A DNA stretch of 55,374 nt, taken from NCBI RefSeq assembly GCF_947495675.1, contig NZ_CANLZX010000025.1, positions 1 to 55,374 of the forward strand. The letters are read 5' to 3'. Position numbers and translations under genes: made by a program. Positions within the stretch are counted from its first letter, which is position 1. Each line of letters begins with the position of its first letter. The notes under the pieces were generated by a model that was given only the letters and a program-made list of their open reading frames with translations, ran no database searches and had not been told where the DNA came from. This stretch comes from an uncultured Algibacter sp. (lineage in GTDB: Bacteria > Bacteroidota > Bacteroidia > Flavobacteriales > Flavobacteriaceae). Positions 8,101-15,970 of the stretch are shown piece after piece.

Positions 8101-8500
8101 GTGTTAGATTAACCGTAAACTGCGACCCATCATTTCTGTAACAAGACACTTGGCCATCTGGAATTACAGGATGATGAAACTGCGTTATTTGTATGTTTTT
8201 TGGGTTATCTGGATATTCATAATGTTTTCTATCCCATGAAATAACCTCGTTTTCAAAAGTTGATTTTACCGCCTTACCAAAGTAAATAGCCTTTGTAACA
8301 GCTTCTTTGTTTATAGCAGGTAAAACACCCATTTGTCCAGTACAAACCGAACAAATATTTTGATTTGGTTGTTCTATTTCCTGATTAGCGCAAGAGCAAA
8401 ATAATTTGGTTTTAGTATTTAATCGAACATGAGTTTCTATACCAATTACTAACTCTAATTCGTGCTTTTTAAGTAGCTCATTTAATTGTTCTAATTCCAT
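5165..8500 (-). CDS. gatB/aspS: Fused GatB amidotransferase subunit / aspartyl-tRNA synthetase
   Basis: One uninterrupted 1111-residue chain joins two enzymes. Residues 1 to about 478 are GatB, which binds mischarged Asp-tRNA(Asn) or Glu-tRNA(Gln); it has the zinc-type Cys35-x-Cys37 and Cys50-x2-Cys53 pairs and a C-terminal YqeY-like tail ending near 478. A Gly/Thr/Gln-rich linker spans about 479-512. Residues about 513-1111 are a bacterial AspRS: an OB-fold anticodon domain (535-625), class II motif 2 (FRDEDSRGDRQPEFTQLDIE, 737-756), a GAD insertion (about 800-930) and motif 3 (GIAWGVDRLMMIL). AspRS charges tRNA and GatCAB amidates Asp to Asn, so the fusion physically links consecutive steps. 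The ATG overlaps the gatA stop codon by one base. The same fusion is annotated in other Flavobacteriaceae, as I recall. Confidence 0.93.
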   Translation of the reverse strand: MELEQLNELLKKHELELVIGIETHVRLNTKTKLFCSCANQEIEQPNQNICSVCTGQMGVLPAINKEAVTKAIYFGKAVKSTFENEVISWDRKHYEYPDNPKNIQITQFHHPVIPDGQVSCYRNDGSQFTVNLTQVHIEEDAAKLMHEKKISLVDFNKAGVPLIEIVTEPCIRHIEDASTYAQYIQRIVQNLGISEANLEKGEFKSDVSVSLRKRRSYELNPRTEIKNLNSFKFMVDALKEEVEKQLNYFLEHKEFRPDQTTVLWDAELKQTKTMRKKEFEADYRFISEPDLPFVSIKDVVESIDVDLSTLPFAVESILIKGGVLPQDAKFFTADSIRSETFVAINNVIKDPSFVAKTLVNNIGADEYGDIHRIEHLIEIFQLFKDEKITSVLVQNAITSYLKDRDFNYNQYFDDNTISESQIKDAIAKVIAENEAVANDIIAGNQGKAGILVGKVIGIIGKGASGKVIREGILAALTGTGGSTKIETGGTTKQTTTQQQTTKKEEEVLPEIPIVIKDNYRTHVISDISDESISKNVTLSGWVSSVRDHGELIFIDLRDSSTQVFQVRLSRESFANLDELVKLKPESVITVSGTIVQRKEDDYNAALRTGKIELEAKDLEILNLSKTLPFEIKRATKTNENVRFQYKYLDHRNDDVRRVIVNRHKVIKMMRDILDNQDFLEIETPILSAGTDEGAREFIVPTRKQAGSFYTLPQAPQQFKQMLMVSGYEKYFQIARCFRDEDSRGDRQPEFTQLDIEMAYASMQQIIDLNTQMFNGIVEKIYGKKWILRPFEVITYKEAMDSYGCDRPDLRFGLKLQDITNIVKDTTFQVFSKPIEAGGIVKCIKVSAEEQGSKRLSKGQIEKLTALAQQHGLGGLAYIIVNENDLQSPIIKFLGEDIAAGIIKTTNAQVGDIVFFSAADYATANKALDAVRQELGKMLRLINPKELRPAWVIDFPMFEKTDEDRWTFTHNPFSMPAIYDIEKHMNGKEEEIGSIIAQQYDLILNGYEIGGGSVRAHKPEILEATYKNMGYNKEEMMKSVGTMYKAFHYGAPPHGGIAWGVDRLMMILEKKASIREVMAFPKTGTSEDLLFGAPSQLSDKKVEEMNVKVMRK

Positions 8501-9900
8501 TATATCGTGTCTTTTAAGAAGTTAGCAAACTTCAAAACGAGTTCGTCATTATTTTTTGCAGCCGTAATTTGTAAACCTGTTTCTGTGCCTTGTGGTACGG
8601 TTAAAGTAGGTAATTGTCCCAAACTAAAACCAACAGTATAAGCATCAGATAAATACATGGCATGAGGGTCTTTTAAACTATCACCAATTTTTGGTGGTGT
8701 GTTTGGCGTAACAGGAGATATAATGATATCAACTTCTTTAAAATCATTTTCAAAATTTTGAGAAATAGCATCACGTAGAGCTAGGCCTTTTAAATAGATT
8801 TCATCTGAAAAACCTTGAGATAATACTTGGTTTCCACCAACAATTCTGCGTTTTGTTTCTTCAGAAAAATTCTCAGAACGTGTTACTGCGTATGTTTCTT
8901 TTAGGTTATCTGCTTCAATGCGGTTTCCATAATTTGTGCCATCTAACCTTGAAAGGTTCGATGCTGTTTCGGCCATAGCCAAAGTATAATAGGTTGAAAC
9001 TAAAGTTTCAGATTCAAAGAAATCTAAAGCTTTTACAACAATGCCTTTTGCTTTTATTTTTTCAATAGCTGCCAAGAAATCAGCTTTTATTTTAGCATCA
9101 ATGGCATCGCTTTCAATAAAGTTTTTAAAGTAACCTACTGTTTTTATGGTATCGGAAGTTAAAATGCTTTCCTGTTTTATTTCTGCTGAAACATAAGTGG
9201 TTTGGTCTTTTACATCTTTACCACTCATAACATTTAATACTATACGAATATCTTCTATAGATTTTGCGATGGGACCAACACAGTCTGTTGAAGATGCATA
9301 AGCCATTAATCCATAACGTGAAATGCGTCCGTAAGTTGGTTTTAAACCATAAACATTATTGTAACCGGCAGGCTGGCGCACAGAGCCACCAGTATCTCCA
9401 CCAATAGAGAACACCGTATAATCTTTAGCAACATTTACTGCAGAGCCACCACTAGATCCACCACCAACTAAATCGGGATTTATGGCGTTTTTAACTGCGC
9501 CAAAAATAGTGTTCTCACTAGAAGATCCGTGGCCAAAACTATCGCAGTTTTCTTTTACCAATGGAATAGCACCTGCATCTAGTAATTTTTGAATGGCTGT
9601 TGCTGTATAGGCTGATTTGTAGTTTTTTAATAAATCTGAACTGGCAGTAGTAAGCGTGCCTTGAACCATATACACATCCTTAATACCAAATGGAATACCT
9701 TCTAGCAAACCTATAGTTTCGCCGTTAGATATTTTAGTATCTACTTTTGCAGCTAAATCTAGCGCCAAAGTATCTAGCAAAGCATTTACAGTATTATTTG
9801 TGTTCTGTTTTAATAAGTCTAATTTTTCTTGAACTAGAGCAGTACAAGTTATTTCCTTATTCATCAATTGCTGATGAATTTTATGTATCTGAGAACTCAT
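8500..9900 (-). CDS. gatA: Asp-tRNA(Asn)/Glu-tRNA(Gln) amidotransferase subunit A
   Basis: GatA hydrolyses glutamine or asparagine and delivers ammonia to GatB for amidation of mischarged tRNA. The 466-residue protein has the amidase signature. The likely catalytic triad is Lys74 (GIKD), Ser149 in GGGSSGGS, and nucleophile Ser173 in GGDTGGSVRQPAG. Length is close to the usual 480. It starts two bases after gatC and ends one base into gatB/aspS, so the three genes are certainly co-transcribed. Together with the AspRS half of the next gene, the operon can take tRNA(Asn) from uncharged to Asn-tRNA. Confidence 0.95.
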   Translation of the reverse strand: MSSQIHKIHQQLMNKEITCTALVQEKLDLLKQNTNNTVNALLDTLALDLAAKVDTKISNGETIGLLEGIPFGIKDVYMVQGTLTTASSDLLKNYKSAYTATAIQKLLDAGAIPLVKENCDSFGHGSSSENTIFGAVKNAINPDLVGGGSSGGSAVNVAKDYTVFSIGGDTGGSVRQPAGYNNVYGLKPTYGRISRYGLMAYASSTDCVGPIAKSIEDIRIVLNVMSGKDVKDQTTYVSAEIKQESILTSDTIKTVGYFKNFIESDAIDAKIKADFLAAIEKIKAKGIVVKALDFFESETLVSTYYTLAMAETASNLSRLDGTNYGNRIEADNLKETYAVTRSENFSEETKRRIVGGNQVLSQGFSDEIYLKGLALRDAISQNFENDFKEVDIIISPVTPNTPPKIGDSLKDPHAMYLSDAYTVGFSLGQLPTLTVPQGTETGLQITAAKNNDELVLKFANFLKDTI

Positions 9901-9902
9901 AA

Positions 9903-10169
9903 TTATTCTTCTATAACTTTAGAAACCACTAAATATCCGTTTTTTTCTTTCGGAAAGTTTTCTATAATGATTTGTTTTTCAATTGCAGAACTGTCTATAA
10001 CCACATCTTCTCTTAACTCATTTAAAGACACCGCATTATTATGATTATTAAAAGTATTATTATTTGTTGCATTGGCATTTTTAATAACCTCAAATAATTT
10101 GTTTACAGCTTCAGATGGCTGTGCTCCTTTAATACTCGACAATATGTCGACTGTCATAATTTTACTCAT
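9903..10169 (-). CDS. gatC: GatC-like amidotransferase subunit with an Asn-rich insert
   Basis: GatC normally wraps around GatA and GatB to hold the complex together. The last 40 residues of this 88-residue protein match that family (LREDVV...NFP...GYLVVSKVIE). The N-terminal half does not resemble the usual GatC helix pair. Residues 31-45 contain 9 Asn in 15 and read NNNTFNNHNN, closely like the leader peptide encoded upstream. The gene is directly before gatA (2 bp gap) and after a terminator hairpin. The assignment rests on the C-terminal motif plus position. The start may be M1 or M5. Confidence 0.75.
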   Translation of the reverse strand: MSKIMTVDILSSIKGAQPSEAVNKLFEVIKNANATNNNTFNNHNNAVSLNELREDVVIDSSAIEKQIIIENFPKEKNGYLVVSKVIEE

Positions 10170-10188
10170 CTTTTTAAATATTAAGATT

Positions 10189-10219
10189 AAAAAAAGCCTT
10201 CCAAATTTTGGAAGGCTTT
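10189..10219 (-). terminator. Attenuator terminator in the gatC leader
   Basis: On the minus strand, AAAGCCTTCC (10219-10210) pairs perfectly with GGAAGGCTTT (10202-10193), and the AAA/TTT bases inside can extend the stem. A run of seven T follows at 10195-10189. This is a strong intrinsic terminator, yet it lies 20 bp upstream of the gatC start with no full-length gene before it. Its only apparent upstream reading frame is the Asn-rich leader peptide. Confidence 0.85.
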
Positions 10220-10244
10220 ATATATTTATAAACAATAACCTTCC
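10210..10244 (-). promoter_or_regulatory. Alternative antiterminator hairpin
   Basis: GGAAGGTT at 10244-10237 can pair with AGCCTTCC at 10217-10210 (8 bp including one G-T). This uses up the left arm of the terminator, so the two folds exclude each other. The 5' arm begins 6 nt after the leader stop codon. A ribosome that terminates there would mask it; a ribosome stalled upstream at Asn codons would leave it free. Confidence 0.75.
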
Positions 10245-10249
10245 GAACC

Positions 10250-10297
10250 CTATAAATTAGGATTATTGAAATTATTATTATTGTTGTTATTTATCAT
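10250..10297 (-). CDS. Asn-rich leader peptide MINNNNNNNFNNPNL
   Basis: This 15-codon reading frame starts at ATG 10297-10295 and stops at TAG 10252-10250. Ten of the 15 residues are Asn, using both AAT (8) and AAC (2). It lies just downstream of a TATATTTG promoter box and just upstream of mutually exclusive antiterminator and terminator hairpins. This is the arrangement of amino-acid biosynthetic leader peptides such as those for his and trp. Here the sensed species would be Asn-tRNA(Asn), the product of the operon that follows. It is too short for automatic gene callers. Function is inferred from architecture. Confidence 0.82.
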   Translation of the reverse strand: MINNNNNNNFNNPNL

Positions 10298-10314
10298 TAC
10301 TATTTTACTGAGTT

Positions 10315-10322
10315 CAAATATA
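10315..10322 (-). promoter_or_regulatory. Promoter -7 box of the gatCAB/aspS leader
   Basis: TATATTTG on the minus strand fits TAnnTTTG. Transcription would start near 10308, giving a 5' segment of about 11 nt before the leader peptide start. I do not see a clear -33 TTTG. Confidence 0.6.
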
Positions 10323-10701
10323 TATAGAATAAATAAACTAAGCACTATTTTTAGTTATATCCTATGTCTAATTGTCAAATTAATAATAAAGGCAAAGTTA
10401 TTTATAAGTTTCGTAGCTTAATTAGAGCTAATGCTTATTTATTTTTAAACATGCATATTATTAAAAATCATTTTAAATGTAGATAATTCAAATATAGGCG
10501 AATAAAATATTATAATATGTGTGCTTAAAAATCAGTTTTAAGCGACTTTGTGATTTTGTTTATCAGTAAACTGTTTTAAAAAGCTAGAAATCGATTTTAA
10601 AGGTGTTTTTAGTCGATTTAAGCGATTTTTAAGTAATTAACAAATGTTGATAATTTTATTGTTAAGTGTGTAAAAAGCTTTCAAATAGCATTAATAATAT
10701 G
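10323..10701. other. Intergenic region between divergent gatC leader and gyrB
   Basis: No gene is seen. The region is extremely AT-rich. TTTAAGCGA occurs twice (10537-10545 and 10617-10625) and TCGATTT twice (10591-10597 and 10613-10619), which could be protein-binding repeats or chance. I found no DnaA boxes. Confidence 0.3.
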
Positions 10702-10709
10702 TATATTTG
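10702..10709 (+). promoter_or_regulatory. Promoter -7 box of gyrB
   Basis: TATATTTG fits the Bacteroidota -7 consensus. It lies 79 bp upstream of the gyrB ATG, leaving a leader of roughly 70 nt that contains a hairpin with a T-run. Confidence 0.55.
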
Positions 10710-10723
10710 TTTGTATTCAGAAG

Positions 10724-10746
10724 GATGCTAATTGGCATCTTTTTTT
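10724..10746 (+). terminator. Small hairpin plus T-run in the gyrB leader
   Basis: GATGC (10724-10728) pairs with GCATC (10735-10739), followed by T7. The stem is only 5-6 bp, so it may be a weak attenuator or pause site. A nine-codon frame MLIGIFFYE (10725-10754) overlaps it, preceded by AGAAGG. Confidence 0.35.
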
Positions 10747-10784
10747 ATGAATAAAAACGATACTAAAATTTAGATAAAATATAA

Positions 10785-12737
<1,953 letters not shown>

Positions 12738-12762
12738 ATAAAAAGTTTTAATATACATTTAA

Positions 12763-12799
12763 AATAACCCTAACAAATAGTTGTTAGGGTTATTTTTTT
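12763..12799 (+). terminator. Intrinsic terminator after gyrB
   Basis: AATAACCCTAACAA (12763-12776) pairs perfectly with TTGTTAGGGTTATT (12781-12794), with an ATAG loop and a following T-run. The stem is 14 bp. Confidence 0.9.
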
Positions 12800-12872
12800 A
12801 TGTTTTTTTGTCAAAAACATCGCTAAAAAGCATAAATTATCGTTTAAATGTTGTTTTATGTATTTTTTTTCC

Positions 12873-12880
12873 TATGTTTG
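12873..12880 (+). promoter_or_regulatory. Promoter of the outer-membrane protein gene
   Basis: TATGTTTG fits TAnnTTTG, with a TTG at 12851-12853 placed 22 bp upstream as a -33 element. It precedes the ATG at 12904 by 23 bp. Confidence 0.6.
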
Positions 12881-12903
12881 TAGAAACCAAATCAAATTAA
12901 CAA

Positions 12904-13920
12904 ATGAAAAAGTTATCCCTTTTTGTATTATTTTGCTTAGTGTCAATAATTACAAAAGCTCAAAGTGATATTGATGCTCTTCTTGCAGCAGGTGTTGAGG
13001 ATGCAGAACGTTTTGCTAATGATTATTTAGCACCTGGAACCAATGGTTTAATGCACAGTATGAATGCCAATTGGTTTAATACTGCCGATGCTAAACCTCT
13101 AGGAGGTTTTGAAATTTCTGTTATAGTTAACGCAGCTTCCATTAATGATGAGAACAAAATGTTTGACCTAAATGTAGCTGATTACAATAATATTTCATTC
13201 CCAGATAGTTCACCTTCAAAAATGGTAGCAAGTGTTTTGGGAGAAAATGATCCAGCAATTTTTGTTGATGTTGAGTATGAAGATGCCATCTTTGGAAATC
13301 AAACAGAAACTATTGAATTACCATCTGGTATTGGCGAAGGTAGTGGTAATTTATTGCCAACAGCATTTATTCAAGGAGCTTTGGGTTTAAGTAAAGGTAT
13401 AGAGGTAAAAGCACGTTTTGTACCTAAAATTGAAACCGACGATGTGTCTTTAAGTATGTATGGTGCAGGTTTACAAGTAGAATTTACTAAATGGCTGCCA
13501 GCAGATAAACTTTTACCAGTAGCACTTTCAGGTTTAGTAGCTTACACACATTTAGATGGTTCTTATGATTTAACAGAATCTTCAGGTATAGATGGAGAGA
13601 ATCAACGTATTGAAAACGATACCAATACTTGGTTATTTCAATTTATTGCTTCAACTAAACTACCAATAATAAATTTTTATGGCGGTTTAGGATATATAAA
13701 AGGAACTTCAGAATCCAATTTATTAGGTACGTACAGAGTAACAAATGGTGTTTTAACATCCGATCCAGTAGTTGATCCGTTCTCAGTTACTAGTGAAGTA
13801 GCTTCTGTAAGAGGAACAATAGGAACAAAGCTTAAGTTAGGTTTTTTTAGAATTAATGCAGAATATCATTTATCTGAATTTGATTCATTTTCAGTAGGAG
13901 TAAATTTCGGTTTTAGATAA
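12904..13920 (+). CDS. Predicted outer-membrane beta-barrel protein (DUF6588-like)
   Basis: The 338-residue protein begins with a clear signal peptide (MKKLSLFVLFCLVSIITKAQ, cleavage after Gln20). The mature part is rich in alternating hydrophobic strands with many Gly, Asn and Ser turns, and ends in an aromatic residue pattern (SVGVNFGFR) typical of outer-membrane barrels. I recall similar proteins being filed under DUF6588 but could not check. It has its own promoter and terminator and is a single-gene unit. Substrate and function are unknown. Confidence 0.6.
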   Translation: MKKLSLFVLFCLVSIITKAQSDIDALLAAGVEDAERFANDYLAPGTNGLMHSMNANWFNTADAKPLGGFEISVIVNAASINDENKMFDLNVADYNNISFPDSSPSKMVASVLGENDPAIFVDVEYEDAIFGNQTETIELPSGIGEGSGNLLPTAFIQGALGLSKGIEVKARFVPKIETDDVSLSMYGAGLQVEFTKWLPADKLLPVALSGLVAYTHLDGSYDLTESSGIDGENQRIENDTNTWLFQFIASTKLPIINFYGGLGYIKGTSESNLLGTYRVTNGVLTSDPVVDPFSVTSEVASVRGTIGTKLKLGFFRINAEYHLSEFDSFSVGVNFGFR

Positions 13921-13978
13921 TCGAATTTTTAAAAATATTAATTATTTAGTTTTAGTTAGTTATATTTAATTTTTGTTT

Positions 13979-14011
13979 AAAAAAGCACAAGATTTTATCT
14001 TGTGCTTTTTT
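13979..14011 (+). terminator. Intrinsic terminator
   Basis: AAAAGCACAAGAT (13981-13993) pairs with ATCTTGTGCTTTT (13997-14009) and runs into T residues. It closes the outer-membrane protein gene. Confidence 0.88.
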
Positions 14012-14140
14012 CGTTTAAAGTTTTTTAATTTGTAATTTAGCGGGAGTAAATTCCTAGTCTTTTTTTTTGAAAATTATTATGAATAATTAATTAGAAAAGG
14101 AGATTAAAATAAATTAAATACTTAAAATAAATATAATATT

Positions 14141-15067
14141 ATGAAAGTTACCGTAGTTGGAGCAGGAGCAGTAGGTGCAAGTTGTGCTGAATATATTGCA
14201 ATCAAAAATTTTGCATCAGAAGTTGTATTGTTAGATATAAAAGAAGGATATGCAGAAGGAAAAGCCATGGATTTAATGCAATGTGCATCATTAAATGGAT
14301 TTGATACAAAAATAACAGGTGTAACAAATGATTACAGTAAAACTGCAAATAGTGATATTTGTGTAATTACTTCTGGTATACCACGTAAACCTGGAATGAC
14401 ACGAGAAGAATTAATAGGTATTAATGCAGGAATTGTAAAGTCAGTTTCTACTAGTTTATTAGAGCATTCTCCAAATATGGTGCTTATTGTTGTTAGTAAT
14501 CCAATGGATACGATGACATATTTAGCACACAAATCTCTAGATATGCCAAAAAATAGAATTATTGGTATGGGAGGCGCATTAGATTCTGCTCGTTTTAAAT
14601 ACAGATTAGCTGAAGCTATGGAAGCACCTATTAGTGATATTGATGGTATGGTAATTGGAGGTCATAGCGATAAAGGTATGGTGCCATTAACAAGTCATGC
14701 TACAAGAAATAGTATTAGAGTTTCTGAGTTTTTAAGCGAAGAACGTTTAGAGCAAGTAGCAGCCGATACTAAAGTTGGAGGCGCTACATTAACAGGTTTG
14801 TTAGGAACTTCTGCTTGGTACGCTCCTGGAGCTGCAGTTAGTGGTTTAGTTCAAGCTATTGCTTGCGACCAAAAGAAAATGTTCCCATGTTCAACTTATT
14901 TAGAAGGTGAATATGGTTTAAATGATATCTGTATTGGTGTTCCTGTAATTTTAGGACGAAACGGTATAGAAAGTATTGTTGATATCCCTTTAAGTGATGC
15001 TGAAAAAGCACACATGCAAGCAAGTGCAGAAGGCGTTAAAAAGACTAATGGTTTATTAGATGTTTAA
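14141..15067 (+). CDS. mdh: Malate dehydrogenase
   Basis: This enzyme oxidises malate to oxaloacetate with NAD in the TCA cycle. The 308-residue protein has the Rossmann motif GAGAVG (7-12), the mobile-loop arginines Arg82 and Arg88 (IPRKPGMTREE), Arg151, and catalytic His175 in IGGHSDKGMVPL. The sequence belongs to the LDH-like malate dehydrogenases of Bacteroidota and Chlorobi rather than the dimeric proteobacterial type. It is monocistronic, with a terminator 32 bp after the stop. Confidence 0.96.
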   Translation: MKVTVVGAGAVGASCAEYIAIKNFASEVVLLDIKEGYAEGKAMDLMQCASLNGFDTKITGVTNDYSKTANSDICVITSGIPRKPGMTREELIGINAGIVKSVSTSLLEHSPNMVLIVVSNPMDTMTYLAHKSLDMPKNRIIGMGGALDSARFKYRLAEAMEAPISDIDGMVIGGHSDKGMVPLTSHATRNSIRVSEFLSEERLEQVAADTKVGGATLTGLLGTSAWYAPGAAVSGLVQAIACDQKKMFPCSTYLEGEYGLNDICIGVPVILGRNGIESIVDIPLSDAEKAHMQASAEGVKKTNGLLDV

Positions 15068-15098
15068 ACCTTAGGTTATCAAATACATAGATTTATTT

Positions 15099-15130
15099 AA
15101 AGACTGTAGCAATACAGTCTTTATTTTTTT
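15099..15130 (+). terminator. Intrinsic terminator after mdh
   Basis: AAAGACTGTA (15099-15108), loop GCAA, TACAGTCTTT (15113-15122), followed by ATTTTTTT. Confidence 0.88.
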
Positions 15131-15137
15131 ATATTTG
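15130..15137 (+). promoter_or_regulatory. Candidate promoter, possibly leaderless
   Basis: TATATTTG ends 4 bp before the ATG at 15142. With the usual spacing, transcription would begin at or next to the start codon, giving a leaderless message. It directly follows the mdh terminator. Confidence 0.4.
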
Positions 15138-15141
15138 GCAC

Positions 15142-15753
15142 ATGATTGCAAGATGGTGCATTAGTGTATTAATTTTTAGCTTAACCTTATTTGGTGTTAT
15201 ATCTCAACATCAAATAGCGAAGCCTAATCAAGAAATTGTATTACAGTTTCAAGATGTACATTTAACATCTAAACAAACTGAAAACACCGTAGCAATTGTA
15301 AAACAACAATTACAAGATTTAGGTGCTAAAAATATTAAAGTCCTTTCTCAAGGAAATAGTAAATTAAAAATAACTTACTTCAGTAATACTGATATAATTA
15401 GTATTAAGAAAGTGCTTTCTGAAGATAATTGTGTAGCACTTCAACTTAAAACACAAGCTAAAGAGTCTTCAAATTTTCCTTTTCAAGACAATGAGCTTAC
15501 TTACAATCTTGATGTTTTCGAAATTCAAAAAGACCAAAATTCTGGTTGGGATTTAGATGGAGCTATTAGCTTAGAAGTAGAACCAAAAAGCGATCGATTC
15601 TTAGATCCAAATTATCTTTTTATTGAAAACATTGGATATCAATATCAAGAGAACCTATTACAAATAGCTTATAAAATTCGTAAAGAAGTAACGCTGCAAA
15701 TAAGCGACCCACTTCACATTATTCCAGAAGTTAGAGCTGGCCCAATCTGCTAA
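15142..15753 (+). CDS. Secreted or anchored protein resembling the SecD periplasmic head
   Basis: I do not recognise this 203-residue protein by name. It has an N-terminal hydrophobic segment (about 5-20). Residues about 31-100 follow the pattern of the SecD P1 region: EIVLQF, then a helix ending QQLQDLGAKNIKV, then QGNSKLKITYF and a helix with KKVLSEDNCVALQL. In SecDF next door the matching stretch is RKRIDEFGVTSPNIQRLGNSGRILVEL plus a following helix. It lies immediately before secDF on the same strand but secDF has its own promoter. A duplicated head domain that acts with SecDF is possible, but this is inference. Confidence 0.5.
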   Translation: MIARWCISVLIFSLTLFGVISQHQIAKPNQEIVLQFQDVHLTSKQTENTVAIVKQQLQDLGAKNIKVLSQGNSKLKITYFSNTDIISIKKVLSEDNCVALQLKTQAKESSNFPFQDNELTYNLDVFEIQKDQNSGWDLDGAISLEVEPKSDRFLDPNYLFIENIGYQYQENLLQIAYKIRKEVTLQISDPLHIIPEVRAGPIC

Positions 15754-15912
15754 AGGATTGATGAGTTTTTTTTAAAGCAATTATGATAGCTTAAAAAAAA
15801 AGGCTTTTTAAAACCCTAATTATATCTTTATTCTAATTATAGATGTTATTTAAAGTTTAATATCTGTAAAATCATAATCAAAAAATAAATTGTCAAATCA
15901 TGTAGTAAATTC

Positions 15913-15920
15913 TATATTTG
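15913..15920 (+). promoter_or_regulatory. Promoter of secDF
   Basis: TATATTTG with a TTG at 15890-15892, 23 bp upstream, as -33. The transcript leader would then contain the perfect hairpin CCTGAA-AATA-TTCAGG at 15926-15941. Confidence 0.6.
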
Positions 15921-15970
15921 CTCGCCTGAAAATATTCAGGTAATAAAATTTGACGTAAAAAAGTATAACA

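Noticed and set aside
10323..10701. Replication origin between gatC and gyrB
   Set aside because: AT-rich with short repeats, but no DnaA boxes and no dnaA gene nearby.
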